Assembly (NCBI GenBank): GCA_002748155.1
Contig: PDRO01000005.1
Coordinates: 1 to 64,000 of the forward strand
DNA from: Actinomycetales bacterium
GTDB lineage: Bacteria; Actinomycetota; Actinomycetes; Actinomycetales; Dermatophilaceae
DNA length: 64,000 bases
Reading direction: 5' to 3'
Position numbers and translations under genes: made by a program. The notes under the pieces were generated by a model. That model searched no databases. It saw nothing but the letters and a program-made list of their open reading frames with translations, and had not been told where the DNA came from. Position 1 is the first letter of the stretch. Each line of letters opens with the position of its first letter. Shown here one piece after another: positions 17,423 through 28,368 of the stretch.

Positions 17423-17484
17423 TGTGTCCTCCTGAACGAGATACGGGCACGAACCGAACTTGGCAACCCACGCGAGCCGTTGCC

Positions 17485-18270
17485 TCACCTCTTAGCTGAC
17501 CTGCGACGTTCCTCAACGGTAGCCCGGACGGCGACCGTGGACCAGTCAAAGACTGCTCGCCGGTGCGTGGCCGCCACCACAGCTGCTCCCAGCACTCGTC
17601 CCCCCACCGCCCGAACCGCCCTGGCCCCCTCAGCCAGCGTGGCGCCCGTGGTCAACACATCATCGGCCAGCAGCACCGGCCGCAGCGCCAGTTGCGGCGC
17701 GACTCGGCGGAACACGGCGTAGGCTCCTCCGACGTTCTGGGCCCGTGCGCGCCGGTCCAGCCCGGCTTGGTCGGCTACCGGACGGCTGATCCGAAGCGAC
17801 CGCAACACCGGGATCGGCTCGGGAAGCAGGTCGGCGGCTCGAGCGACGAGCGCCGCGACCGGAGCGCCACCCCGCGCCCGGTCCGCACGAGCCGCCGAGG
17901 GCATCGGGACCAGGACCACTCCCGGTGGTCGGGCCAGCCTGCCGAGAGCACCCGCGAGGTGACCGGCCAGCTCCGGACGCAGCCGCGCGTTCCCGGCATC
18001 CTTGTAGGACACGATGGCGTGCCGGAGCGCCCCGGCATAATCCCCGGCAGCTACCACTTGCGGCAGGCCGGGTGGGCTGGGGCTTGGCTCAGACCGGCGC
18101 GGCGCGGCATACCAACGACGGCGGAGGTCGGCCGAACACGAGTCGCACCAAGCCGACGTTCCCCCGGCAATCATGACCGGGTTCCCGCACCCAGGGCACT
18201 CCGCCGGGGTCACCAGGTCGACGAGCGCCCAGGCGATAGCACCGATCGGCCGTTCCGCCGGTGTTCGCAT
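17485..18270 (-). CDS. comF: ComF family phosphoribosyltransferase-like protein
   Basis: The 261-residue protein has an N-terminal zinc-finger-like pair (CPGCGNP and CDSC) and a ComF core (GDYAGALRHAIVSYKDAGNARL; VLVPMPSA). The PRPP loop is VLLADDVLTTGATL. ComF proteins are linked to DNA uptake in competent bacteria, but in most actinobacteria the role is unknown. The ATG chosen has CATGGT six bases upstream; upstream GTGs in frame are possible. It sits between lpqB and hpf on the same strand. Confidence 0.88.
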   Translation of the reverse strand: MRTPAERPIGAIAWALVDLVTPAECPGCGNPVMIAGGTSAWCDSCSADLRRRWYAAPRRSEPSPSPPGLPQVVAAGDYAGALRHAIVSYKDAGNARLRPELAGHLAGALGRLARPPGVVLVPMPSAARADRARGGAPVAALVARAADLLPEPIPVLRSLRISRPVADQAGLDRRARAQNVGGAYAVFRRVAPQLALRPVLLADDVLTTGATLAEGARAVRAVGGRVLGAAVVAATHRRAVFDWSTVAVRATVEERRRSAKR

Positions 18271-18374
18271 CGGGCCACCATGCACGATCGACGTGATCCG
18301 CACGGGGTTGCCAAGACATCCTGTGGATTCCGAGGCCACCAGTCCCGGCGGTTGTGGAAGATCACCACCACCAG

Positions 18375-20204
18375 TCAGTCAGTCAACGGTCGTTGTGCGA
18401 GCACGGCCAACTCGGTGGCGTCGCCGAAGGCGCGCCATCCGTTGCCGACCCGGACGAACATGCCTTGGCCCGTTAGCACGACCAAGCCGCGCGGCCCGGT
18501 TGTCGGCACAACGGCTCGGGACGCCGGGACGATCGGGATCATCGACGAGGAGGCATCGTCCGGGCGCTGGCGTAGGCCGATGCCTCTGCCGAGTTCGGCC
18601 ACGTAGACGCGGGGCTCCACGTCGGTCACGATCCGGCCGAGGACGGCCACGGTCAGATCGTCCATCCAGACCGCGTCCACGACTCCGACGAACGGGGCGT
18701 CGACGAGCTTGGGCATGGTGATCCGCTGCGGGCGGCCGGCCGTGTCACGCACGATTCCGGCGACATCGACACGAGGATCGTCCCCATCGGTGGCGCGGCT
18801 GGCGATGACCAGCCGGGTGACATCCCGAGAAACGGATACCGCGACCGGGACCCGGTTCTGCAGCCAATCGACCTGGATCAACTCAGCTTTGCTTCCTTCG
18901 TGAGCGGAGGCGACCCAGATCCGGCCCAGGCCGTGCTGCACCCCACCAATCCATAGGCGGCCATCGGCGTCGTAGGCCGGTCGAGTGAGGCCTGTGCCCA
19001 GTCCCGAGACCGGCATCGACGTCTGGCCGCGCCAGCGCAGGATCGTGCTGCGGTCCGGTGATCGTGCTGCCACGTCGGTGCCGTCCGGGCCGGCAGCCAG
19101 GCCGGAGTAGCCCAGCGGGATCCTCGGAAGCCCGGCGGTCACGGCCAACGTGGGTTCGGGCACGGACATGTCACCGAGGCGGGCCAGATCGATCCGCTGC
19201 AACTGGCTGCCGGTGCGCAGGAGGCCGTCGCGAGGCGGGGCGGACGGCTCGAGTGCGTATCCGGTGTTGGCCAAGCTGCCGAGTGTCTCCGGCAAGTCCG
19301 GCACGCTCAACAGGCCGGTGCCCTGGGCCTCGACCGTGACACTGGTGACTTCGGGCACTGCGAGCAAGGTCGACCCGAGTTGCGCCCACATGGCCTTTCG
19401 CTGACGCACGTCGGCCCGACTGGCCGATGCGGTCAACGGTACTGTCGCCACCCCCTCGTCGTCGACGACGACTGCTTCGACCACGAGCTTCGTCCCTTCC
19501 GGGAAACCGGATTCGACGACACCTTCGAGGTAGTCGGGCACCGGGGCCACTTGAGCTCGGGCTAGCGTCGTGATCAGGCGCGGCCCGAACGGGAACCATC
19601 GCACGTCGGGCAGCAGCCGGTTCGTACCGATGACCGGATAGGAGATTCGGTAAGGGCGGTAGATCCGGTCGAAGTCGATCGTGTTGAGCCAGATCCCGAA
19701 CCCGGATGCAGGCAGCTCGAGCCGCCACTCACCTTCGATCTGAACCAACCCGAACTCGGCCTCGGTGCGGGCGTCCGGAGCAAGTTCCCGATAGTGCCCG
19801 GAGCGGTCGACCGTGGCGACGGGGGTGCTGATGGCTCGGATCGATGTCGCACTCGGCGAACCGATCGCCAGATCCCGGTAGACGGTGACGACCGATGTCG
19901 GGTCCCACCGTTCCGCCGAATCCGGTGCCAAGTAGCTCTTCGCCACGAGTTCGCCGTCATCGCCCGGCTCCTGGAACGCCGCCCCAGCGCTCAGGAAACC
20001 CTGGACGATCTGCTCCGGTGAGGCGCCCACCGGTGGCGGCATGGGGTCGATTCGGGCTGCTCGTGTGACCCGTTCGTCCACCGATCTGCCCTCCCGCACC
20101 GGCCCACCTACAGGCAGGCCGCTACAGGCACTCAGAGCCCAGCCGAGAATCGAGGTCATCACTACGGCACAGACGACGGCCACCCTCCCGCGCCGATTGC
20201 TCAT
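18375..20204 (-). CDS. lpqB: LpqB family lipoprotein, accessory to MtrAB
   Basis: The 609-residue lipoprotein has a signal peptide ending LSAC (Cys27). A GerMN-like domain follows (EGTKLVVEAVVVDDEGVATVPLT region), then a beta-propeller-like C-terminal domain. LpqB interacts with the sensor kinase MtrB and modulates MtrA signalling and cell-wall behaviour in mycobacteria and streptomycetes. Its ATG overlaps the mtrB stop by four bases, completing the mtrA-mtrB-lpqB operon. Confidence 0.94.
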   Translation of the reverse strand: MSNRRGRVAVVCAVVMTSILGWALSACSGLPVGGPVREGRSVDERVTRAARIDPMPPPVGASPEQIVQGFLSAGAAFQEPGDDGELVAKSYLAPDSAERWDPTSVVTVYRDLAIGSPSATSIRAISTPVATVDRSGHYRELAPDARTEAEFGLVQIEGEWRLELPASGFGIWLNTIDFDRIYRPYRISYPVIGTNRLLPDVRWFPFGPRLITTLARAQVAPVPDYLEGVVESGFPEGTKLVVEAVVVDDEGVATVPLTASASRADVRQRKAMWAQLGSTLLAVPEVTSVTVEAQGTGLLSVPDLPETLGSLANTGYALEPSAPPRDGLLRTGSQLQRIDLARLGDMSVPEPTLAVTAGLPRIPLGYSGLAAGPDGTDVAARSPDRSTILRWRGQTSMPVSGLGTGLTRPAYDADGRLWIGGVQHGLGRIWVASAHEGSKAELIQVDWLQNRVPVAVSVSRDVTRLVIASRATDGDDPRVDVAGIVRDTAGRPQRITMPKLVDAPFVGVVDAVWMDDLTVAVLGRIVTDVEPRVYVAELGRGIGLRQRPDDASSSMIPIVPASRAVVPTTGPRGLVVLTGQGMFVRVGNGWRAFGDATELAVLAQRPLTD

Positions 20205-21871
20205 CTCTCCTCCGAAGTGGCCGCTGGTGTCGGCCTGTTGACGACGAAGTTGTCACCGGGAGTCAGTGGCAACGGTGAGGTCTTGATCGCGATTCCCGGA
20301 GACCTCGGCAAGGTCAGCCGGAAACACGAGCCGATCCCGGGCTCTCCCCACGCGTGCAGCCAACCGGAATGCAGTCGCGCGTCCTCGAGCGCGATGGCCA
20401 GCCCCAGACCGGTGCCCCCGACGGCGCGGGCCCGCGCGGGGTCGGCACGCCAGAAGCGGTTGAAGACCAGCTCGGCCTCCCCTGGCCGCAGACCCACCCC
20501 GTGGTCACGGATCGAGACGGCTACTGCTTCCTCGTTGCCCCCCATCCGAAGCTCGACCGGACGCCCTTCACCGTGCTCGATCGCGTTGACGACGAGATTG
20601 CGCAGGATACGTTGCACGCGCCGGGCATCGAAGGATGCCTCGCATGCCTGATCAGCTGGCACGACCGAGATCAGGCTGCCTTTGGCCATCGCGAGCGGCC
20701 GCATGTCGTCCAAGACCTTGGCCACCGTGGCGCACAAGTCTGCCGGCTCGAGGTCCAGCTGCGCCGCCCCCGCGTCGAACCTGCTGATCTCCAGCAGGTC
20801 GGCAAGGAGCGCCTCGAATCGAGTGAGCTGCTCCTGCAACAATTCGGCGGCCCGGGCGACGACCGGATCGAACTCGTCCCGGTTGTCGTGGATCACATCC
20901 ACAGCCATCCGGATCGTCGTCAGGGGTGTTCGCAGCTCGTGCGACACGTCGGAGACGAATCGCTGTTGCACCCGTGACAGGTCTTCGAGCTTGACGATCT
21001 GCTGCTGCAAGCCGTCGGCCATCGCGTTGAACGATGTCGCCAGGCTGGCCAACTCGTCCTCGCCCCGGCGGGGCATGCGCTCAGTGAGCTTACCCGAGGC
21101 CAGCCGTTGTGCTACCTCAGCGGCTCGACGCACCGGCGCCACGACGAGGCGCGTCACGGCATACGCCACCACCGCGATGAGTGCGGTGAGCAGGAATCCC
21201 CCATAGAGCAGGGTGCGACGCACGACGACCAGGGAATCCCGCTCCTGTTCCATCGGATAGATGTAGTAGATCCCGTACCCCCCGGCGAGCGGGATAGTCA
21301 CTTGCTGACCGACGATCACCGATGGCACGGGTTCGTCGGACCCGACCAAGTCCAGCGCTGCCATCTGGACGTGTTGAGTCTTCGCCGACTGTGCAACCGC
21401 AGTGCGCAGTTCCTCCGGGATGTGCTGTTCGGCCACCTCGCCCGAACGCACCGGCGGGACAACGACACTGTTGCGGGTTGTGGCCAAACGGGCCAGCACG
21501 ACGAACCGCGATCGTTCGGTGCCCGCCACGCCTTGGACGATCGTGATGGCCGCCGTGTGCAGCTTCTGCGGCGACTGCGTCTGGTCGGTCGCATCGAAGT
21601 TGCTTTGCACACTCCGGGTGAGTTGGAGAGCCTCGGCCGTGGACAACCTGATCCGCTCGTCGACGAGACCAACCGCGATCTGTGCGTTGAGGTAGTTGCC
21701 CACGGCCCCGAGCATGAGAACACCGAGAACCACCGTGACCAGGACGACCCGAAACCGCAAGGAACGCCGCCACAGCCGACTGGGCCAGGACCGTTTCAGC
21801 CCGGCTCGCAGCAGGTCCCCGAGTCTGGTATGCCGTGTCGGCGCGTCTCCGTCGGCCGTGGACGACACCAT
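20201..21871 (-). CDS. mtrB: Sensor histidine kinase MtrB
   Basis: The 556-residue kinase has a transmembrane helix near residues 40-62, an extracytoplasmic loop, and a second helix near 215-240. A HAMP domain (RLVVAPVRRAAEVAQRLASG) follows, then the phospho-acceptor motif DVSHELRTPLTTI with His311. The ATP-binding part carries NLVVNAIEHGEG, DHGVGLRPGEAELVF and GGTGLGLAIA. MtrB phosphorylates MtrA to control cell division and wall homeostasis. It starts two bases after the mtrA stop. Confidence 0.96.
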   Translation of the reverse strand: MVSSTADGDAPTRHTRLGDLLRAGLKRSWPSRLWRRSLRFRVVLVTVVLGVLMLGAVGNYLNAQIAVGLVDERIRLSTAEALQLTRSVQSNFDATDQTQSPQKLHTAAITIVQGVAGTERSRFVVLARLATTRNSVVVPPVRSGEVAEQHIPEELRTAVAQSAKTQHVQMAALDLVGSDEPVPSVIVGQQVTIPLAGGYGIYYIYPMEQERDSLVVVRRTLLYGGFLLTALIAVVAYAVTRLVVAPVRRAAEVAQRLASGKLTERMPRRGEDELASLATSFNAMADGLQQQIVKLEDLSRVQQRFVSDVSHELRTPLTTIRMAVDVIHDNRDEFDPVVARAAELLQEQLTRFEALLADLLEISRFDAGAAQLDLEPADLCATVAKVLDDMRPLAMAKGSLISVVPADQACEASFDARRVQRILRNLVVNAIEHGEGRPVELRMGGNEEAVAVSIRDHGVGLRPGEAELVFNRFWRADPARARAVGGTGLGLAIALEDARLHSGWLHAWGEPGIGSCFRLTLPRSPGIAIKTSPLPLTPGDNFVVNRPTPAATSEER

Positions 21872-21873
21872 TC

Positions 21874-22548
21874 CTAGGCCGGGCCCGCCTTGTATCCGAC
21901 GCCCCGGACCGTTACGACGATCTGCGGGGACTCAGGATCGTGCTCGATCTTGCTCCGGAGACGCTGGACGTGCACATTGACCAGTCGGGTGTCCCCGGCG
22001 TGCCGGTAACCCCACACCTGCTCGAGCAGCACTTCACGGGTGAACACTTGCCAGGGCTTGCGGGCCAAGGCCACGAGCAGGTCGAACTCCAGCGGGGTCA
22101 GGGGCAGCGACTCGCCCTTGCGTTTGACCGAATGCCCGGCCACGTCGATGTCGAGGTCGCCGATCCGCAACCGCTCCGGCTCGGGTTCGCCGCCACGGAG
22201 CCGCGCCCGGACCCGAGCGACGAGTTCTTGGGGTTTGAACGGCTTGACGACGTAGTCATCGGCTCCCGATTCCAGCCCGACGACGACATCGACGGTATCG
22301 GAGCGCGCGGTGAGCATGACGATAGGCACGACCGACTCGGCGCGGATTCGCCGGCATACCTCGATCCCGTCCAGCCCCGGAAGCATGACGTCGAGCAGCA
22401 CGAGGTCGGGGCGTTCCTCACGAAAGGCCGCGACGGCGGCCGACCCGTCGGCCACGTGTGAAACGTCCAAACCCTCCTGTCGCAACACGATACTCAGCAT
22501 CTCGGCAAGGGCCAGATCATCATCGACGACGAGGACTCGACCTCTCAC
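21874..22548 (-). CDS. mtrA: DNA-binding response regulator MtrA
   Basis: The 224-residue OmpR-type regulator has a receiver domain (RVLVVDDDLALAEML, phospho-acceptor Asp53 in LVLLDVMLPG, KPFKPQELVARVR) and a winged-helix domain (LTPLEFDLLVALARKP, DTRLVNVHVQRLRSKIE, VRGVGYKAGPA). It is colinear with M. tuberculosis MtrA. I chose the GTG nine bases after GGGAG; further upstream codons in frame do not match the family. Confidence 0.96.
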   Translation of the reverse strand: MRGRVLVVDDDLALAEMLSIVLRQEGLDVSHVADGSAAVAAFREERPDLVLLDVMLPGLDGIEVCRRIRAESVVPIVMLTARSDTVDVVVGLESGADDYVVKPFKPQELVARVRARLRGGEPEPERLRIGDLDIDVAGHSVKRKGESLPLTPLEFDLLVALARKPWQVFTREVLLEQVWGYRHAGDTRLVNVHVQRLRSKIEHDPESPQIVVTVRGVGYKAGPA

Positions 22549-22706
22549 AGCGTGTGTCTCCCTTCCCGGCGCATCCGCCGGAGTCGGCACGCCCATCATC
22601 ACACAGGCAGGTCGGGACGGCGTGGATGTCGGCGTAGCCGCGGATGCCTGTTCCGCCACCGGCCGACGCAGGTGCCGGCAGATACCAGCCCTGGCAGACG
22701 CAGGAC

Positions 22707-22734
22707 GGCGCCCTCCCAGGGGGTGAAGGGCGCC
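22707..22734. terminator. GC-rich hairpin between ahcY and mtrA
   Basis: GGCGCCCT pairs perfectly with AGGGCGCC across a 12-base loop. No T-run follows on either strand. It may be a GC-type terminator, back-up to the ahcY terminator, or part of the mtrA leader. A second small palindrome (GGCCC-TTT-GGGCC) is at 22752-22764. Confidence 0.4.
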
Positions 22735-22772
22735 GCCGAGCCCTAGCGTATGGCCCTTTGGGCCGCCAGATC

Positions 22773-22793
22773 AAAACGAGAGAACCCCTCTCG
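22773..22793 (-). terminator. Rho-independent terminator of ahcY
   Basis: On the minus strand CGAGAG pairs with CTCTCG across a five- to six-base loop and is followed at once by TTTTG. It lies 33 bases after the ahcY stop codon. Confidence 0.7.
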
Positions 22794-22825
22794 GCGTGGC
22801 GAGTGACCGAGTCAGCCCACCTGCG

Positions 22826-24355
<1,530 letters not shown>

Positions 24356-24562
24356 GGCGGAGTCCTTTGATCGCTGGTGAATGACCCGGCGTCGCCCATC
24401 AGGGCAGCGGAGGCGGTGAGAGACCTAACCTCCGACGCGGGTGATCCACCCACGCCGGCTTGCTCCGCAAGTCTAACCGCCGACAATGCGCGTATGCCGC
24501 ATACACCCGTCGCAGCGCGCCCAGCGCTCCAGACCCTCTTGGCCTTCCCGGTATGCCGGTGA

Positions 24563-24943
24563 CTATTCGAAGTCGATCAGCACGTCGCCACCCTGCACGG
24601 CCGAACCGACCTGCACCGGGATCGATTTCACCGTCCCGGATACCGGCGCGGTTACCTCGGTCTCCATCTTCATCGCCTCGAGGATGATGAGAGTGTCGCC
24701 TTCAGCGACCTCTTGCCCCACCGCGACTTTCACCTGCAACACGGTGCCGGCGATCGGTGCTCGCAGCGCATTCTCGCCTCCGCCGCCACCGGCTGCCTCC
24801 CCGGGCGGAGACGCCGGGCCGGACCTGGAAGTCGCCGAACCGGTCGAGGAGAAGACGAACCCGCCCAGCGCCGGGCGCGGCTCGGGCTCGACCTCGACAG
24901 CGACGTCGTAGTCGACTCCGTCGACAGTCACCTTGAGTCTCAT
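24563..24943 (-). CDS. Biotin carboxyl carrier protein of transcarboxylase (1.3S-type)
   Basis: The 126-residue protein starts MRLKVTVDGVDYDV. A Gly/Pro/Ser-rich linker follows, then a biotinyl domain (APIAGTVLQVKVAVGQEVAEGD) with Lys92 in the EAMKMET motif. This matches the 1.3S carrier of Propionibacterium transcarboxylase (about 123 residues), which shuttles the carboxyl group between the 12S and 5S subunits. BirA, encoded further along in this window, could biotinylate it. It is the last gene of the 5S-12S-small-1.3S set. Confidence 0.9.
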   Translation of the reverse strand: MRLKVTVDGVDYDVAVEVEPEPRPALGGFVFSSTGSATSRSGPASPPGEAAGGGGGENALRAPIAGTVLQVKVAVGQEVAEGDTLIILEAMKMETEVTAPVSGTVKSIPVQVGSAVQGGDVLIDFE

Positions 24944-24964
24944 GTCAGTCCTAGTCCGTCGGGC

Positions 24965-25243
24965 TCAGTGCGAGCGGGTGTGCGAGAACGAGTGCGACGC
25001 GTGGATCGCGCTACGACCCGAACGCGCCCAAGCATTGCTGTGGCTGTAGTGGATCTGGCGGGCGGTGGCCTTCTTGCCCAGGTAGGCAGCCACCCCGGCA
25101 CAGATTGCCAGGATCGTGTCGATCGGCACCGGCCCGTGCTGTTCACGTGCCTCGGCCAACTCCTTCTCCAGCTTGCCGACCCGACGCTGCAACTCCTCGA
25201 CGAGGTCGACGAGCTTGCCGACATCGTTAGAGCTCGTGGTCAT
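24965..25243 (-). CDS. Small accessory subunit of transcarboxylase/decarboxylase complex
   Basis: The 92-residue protein has a heptad-like coiled-coil N-terminus (VDLVEELQRRVGKLEKELAEA). Its C-terminus (AICAGVAAYLGKKATARQIHY ... AWARSGRSAIHASHSF) resembles the soluble tail found in small subunits of biotin-dependent decarboxylases (OadG/MmdC type), where 'W..GR..I..SH' recurs. Those subunits help assembly, but this one has no transmembrane helix. The second of two adjacent ATGs has the better spacing (five bases) to AAAGGA. Position between the 12S and carrier genes supports a complex role; the exact function is inferred. Confidence 0.7.
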   Translation of the reverse strand: MTTSSNDVGKLVDLVEELQRRVGKLEKELAEAREQHGPVPIDTILAICAGVAAYLGKKATARQIHYSHSNAWARSGRSAIHASHSFSHTRSH

Positions 25244-25300
25244 CATCGTCCTTTCTCAGGCGGTCTCTCAGACAGTCAGGGTCGTCCCCACGACTAGACG

Positions 25301-26854
25301 TCACATCGGGATGAGACCGTGCTTCTTCGGTGGCCGGTAGTCGCGCTTGGTGGTCTGGGCCTCGAGGGCTTGAGCCACCATGCGTCGGGTTTCGGCCGGC
25401 TCGATGACATCGTCGACGAGACCGTGCTCACTGGCGACATACGGATTGGCGAAGGTGTTGCGATAGGTGTCGATCAGCTCCTGCCGCTTGGCCCCTGGGT
25501 CGTCGGCTGCCGCGATCTCCTTGCGGAAAACGATACCGGCGGCACCCTCGGCCCCCATCACGGCGATCTCCGCAGACGGCCAAGCGAAGACTCGGTCGGC
25601 TCCGAGGGCTCGGGCGCACATTGCGATATAGGCTCCGCCGAATGCCTTGCGCATGACCACGGTGACCTTCGGGACGGTGGCCGCAGAGTAAGCGAAGAGC
25701 ACCTTCGCCCCGTGCCGGATGATCCCGTTGTACTCCTGGTCGACCCCGGGCATGAAGCCCGGCGTGTCGACGAACGTGAGCAGTGGGATGTTGAAGGCGT
25801 TGCAGAAGCGCACGAAGCGGGCGATCTTGTCGGAGGCGTTGATGTCGAGCACCCCGGACATCTGGTTGGGCTGATTGGCGATCACGCCGACGGTGCGCCC
25901 GACCATCCGGCCGAAGCCGACCACCGCGTTGATCGCCCAACTGGCATGCACCTCGAGGAAGTCACCGTCGTCGACGACGTTGGCGATGACATCGCGCACG
26001 TCGTAGGCACGGCGCGGGTCCTCCGGGATGACCGTGTTGAGGAACGGGCTGTCTTCGACGATCCCGTCGTGTTCCAGCTCCGGCGGGTCCTCGGTGTTGT
26101 TCTGCGGCAGGAAGGACAGCAGCTTCTGCGCGATGAGCAAGGCTTGCTCGTCATCCTCGGCGACGAAGTGCACGACTCCCGAGGTGCCGGCATGCACAGC
26201 GGCACCACCCAGGTTCTCGTGCGACACCGTCTCCCCGGTCACCTGCTTGATGACATCGGGGCCGGTGATGTACATCTGCGCCTTCTGGGTCTGGATGATG
26301 AAATCCGTCAAAGCAGGCGAGTATGCCGCGGCCCCGGCGCACGGCCCGGCGAGGATAGAAACCTGCGGGACGACCCCCGACAGCAGCACGTTGTGATAGA
26401 AGATTTGACCGCAGCCGTGCAGGGCATCGACACCTTCCTGCACCCGTGCGCCCCCGGAATCGTTGATGCAGATAAACGGCGATCCGGTGTGCAACGCCAT
26501 GGCCGCGGCGCCGGCGATCTTCTCGGCGTGCAGCTCCCCGATCGTGCCACCGAGGATCGTGAAGTCCTGGCTGGCCACGTGGACAAGGCGACCGAAGACG
26601 GTGCCCTGACCGACCACGACCCCGTCACTGGGGACCTCCTTGCCCTGCATGCCGAACCGGTTGGCGCGGTGCACGGCATACTTCGTCGTCTCCTGGAACG
26701 ACTCCGGATCGAGCAGCTGATCGATGCGCTCGCGTGCAGTCAGCTTGCCCTGTTCGTGCTGCTTGGCGATCCGCTTCTCACCACCGGCAGCCGCCAATTC
26801 GGCTCGGTGCTGGTGCAGCAGGTCGATCTTCTCTTGCATGCTCTGGTTTGCCAC
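25301..26854 (-). CDS. Methylmalonyl-CoA carboxyltransferase 12S subunit (AccD/MmdA family)
   Basis: The 517-residue crotonase-fold carboxyltransferase holds ICINDSGGARVQEGVD (acyl-CoA oxyanion), GPCAGAAAYSPALTDF, TGPDVIKQVTGE, TFVDTPGFMPGVDQE (biotin oxyanion) and the typical C-terminal PPKKHGLIPM. It moves CO2 between methylmalonyl-CoA and biotin. No biotin carboxylase gene is in the operon, while a 5S gene lies directly upstream, so transcarboxylase is more likely than an acyl-CoA carboxylase. The GTG start follows GAGG by six bases and begins eight bases after the 5S stop codon. Confidence 0.92.
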   Translation of the reverse strand: MANQSMQEKIDLLHQHRAELAAAGGEKRIAKQHEQGKLTARERIDQLLDPESFQETTKYAVHRANRFGMQGKEVPSDGVVVGQGTVFGRLVHVASQDFTILGGTIGELHAEKIAGAAAMALHTGSPFICINDSGGARVQEGVDALHGCGQIFYHNVLLSGVVPQVSILAGPCAGAAAYSPALTDFIIQTQKAQMYITGPDVIKQVTGETVSHENLGGAAVHAGTSGVVHFVAEDDEQALLIAQKLLSFLPQNNTEDPPELEHDGIVEDSPFLNTVIPEDPRRAYDVRDVIANVVDDGDFLEVHASWAINAVVGFGRMVGRTVGVIANQPNQMSGVLDINASDKIARFVRFCNAFNIPLLTFVDTPGFMPGVDQEYNGIIRHGAKVLFAYSAATVPKVTVVMRKAFGGAYIAMCARALGADRVFAWPSAEIAVMGAEGAAGIVFRKEIAAADDPGAKRQELIDTYRNTFANPYVASEHGLVDDVIEPAETRRMVAQALEAQTTKRDYRPPKKHGLIPM

Positions 26855-26862
26855 GAGTGACC

Positions 26863-28368
26863 TCACGAAGGCTGGACTTGGACGCTGTGGGGTGCGCCGT
26901 TGACGATGACCTTGTAGCGCACGGCCGTACGCACCGGCTGACCCGGTTGCGCGCCGGCGGCCTTGGCAGCCTCCTCGGCTTCCAGGGTCGCCGGATCCTT
27001 CCCGACATTCTTCGGGCCCTCGTCACGGGTGCCGAAGAAGGCCGGAGCAACTTTGGGGAACATCGCGTAGGTGAGAACGTCCTCGTCGCTGCCGTTGAAG
27101 CCCTGGAGCGCAGACGCCTCCTCCCGGTCGCGGTCCCATTCCTCGGGCAACAAATCTGCCGGACGGACCGTGATCGGGTCCTTCTTCGCCTGAACCCGGG
27201 CGATCTCGACGACTTCCGGGTTGGGGGTGCCGAGCGTCGAACCGTAGTAGCCGAGCATCACGTCCGCGAACTCACCGGTGAGCACCTTGTAACGGCCCAT
27301 CATGACGTTGAAAACCGCTTGAGTGCCGACGATCTGACTCGACGGAGTGACCAACGGCGGGTAGCCGGCATCGGCACGCACCCGCGGGACCTCCTCGAGC
27401 ACCTCCTTGATCCGGTCGGCCGCCCCCTGCGCCCGCAACTGGCTTTCCATGTTGGAGATCATCCCGCCTGGGATCTGGCTCTTGAAGATCTCGGTCTCGA
27501 CGCCGACGATATTCGACGCGAACTCGGCATACTTCGGGCGGATGCCGGCGAAGTAGTCCTTGATCTTGACCAGTAGGTCGCCATCGAGCTCGGTGTGGAA
27601 CGGCGTCCCCTCGAGCATGGCGACCAGGCTCTCGGTCGGGTTGTGGCCAGGGCCCAGGCTCATCGAGCTGATCGCCGTGTCGACGCAGTCGGCACCGGCC
27701 TCGATGCCCTTCATGAGGGATACCAGAGTGACACCGGTGGTGGCATGACAGTGGATGTGGATCCGGGTGTCTTGGCCCAGGTCCTCCTTGATCGCCTTGA
27801 CGATGTCGTAGGCCGGCTGCGGCTGCAGTAGGGCAGCCATGTCCTTGAGACACAACGAGTCGCATCCGAGGTCCATAAGCTCGCGGGCCTGCTGGACATA
27901 CCCTTCGACGGTGTGCAGGTCGCTCACGGTGTAGCAGAGAGTGCCCTGCGCGTGCGCACCCTCGCGCTTGACGGCCTTGATCGCCCGCTCGACGTTGCGC
28001 GTGTCGTTCAGCGCGTCGAAGGTGCGAAAGACATCCATGCCGTTCTCGACGGCCTTGCCCACGAAGCGGTCGACCACCTCATCGGCGTAGTGCCGGTAGC
28101 CCAGCAGGTTCTGCCCGCGCAGCAGCATCTGTAGCTTCGAGTTCGGAAGAAGCTCGCGGAAGGTCCGCAGGCGCTGCCACGGGTCCTCGTTGAGGAATCG
28201 GATGCAGGCATCGAAAGTCGCCCCACCCCAGCATTCGACGCTCCAGTAGCCCGCCTGGTCGATCTCCTCGCAGATCGGGATCATGTCGTCGATCCCCATC
28301 CGGGTAGCGAACAAGCTCTGGTGGGCATCTCGGAGGGCAAGCTCGGTCACGTCGATCTTGCGGCTCAT
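26863..28368 (-). CDS. Methylmalonyl-CoA carboxytransferase 5S subunit (pyruvate/oxaloacetate carboxyltransferase)
   Basis: The 501-residue protein has an HMGL-like TIM barrel (TELALRDAHQSLFATRM; ECWGGATFDACIRFLNEDPW; RGQNLLGYRHYAD; IHIHCHATTGVTL, with metal-binding His; SSMSLGPGHNPTE). The conserved-carboxylase C-terminal domain follows, and the carbamylated-Lys site lies in DSLCLKDMA. It carboxylates pyruvate to oxaloacetate using CO2 on the biotin carrier, the Wood-Werkman reaction. There is no fused biotinyl domain, matching the 5S subunit rather than OadA. The ATG follows AAGGGA by seven bases and heads the four-gene operon. Confidence 0.93.
   Translation of the reverse strand: MSRKIDVTELALRDAHQSLFATRMGIDDMIPICEEIDQAGYWSVECWGGATFDACIRFLNEDPWQRLRTFRELLPNSKLQMLLRGQNLLGYRHYADEVVDRFVGKAVENGMDVFRTFDALNDTRNVERAIKAVKREGAHAQGTLCYTVSDLHTVEGYVQQARELMDLGCDSLCLKDMAALLQPQPAYDIVKAIKEDLGQDTRIHIHCHATTGVTLVSLMKGIEAGADCVDTAISSMSLGPGHNPTESLVAMLEGTPFHTELDGDLLVKIKDYFAGIRPKYAEFASNIVGVETEIFKSQIPGGMISNMESQLRAQGAADRIKEVLEEVPRVRADAGYPPLVTPSSQIVGTQAVFNVMMGRYKVLTGEFADVMLGYYGSTLGTPNPEVVEIARVQAKKDPITVRPADLLPEEWDRDREEASALQGFNGSDEDVLTYAMFPKVAPAFFGTRDEGPKNVGKDPATLEAEEAAKAAGAQPGQPVRTAVRYKVIVNGAPHSVQVQPS

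Noticed and set aside
24356..24562. Possible SAH- or SAM-sensing riboswitch upstream of ahcY
   Set aside because: I looked for the conserved cores of SAH and SAM-IV riboswitches and found only small GC hairpins (for example GCCC-TGAT-GGGC on the minus strand). A covariance-model search with Rfam would settle it.
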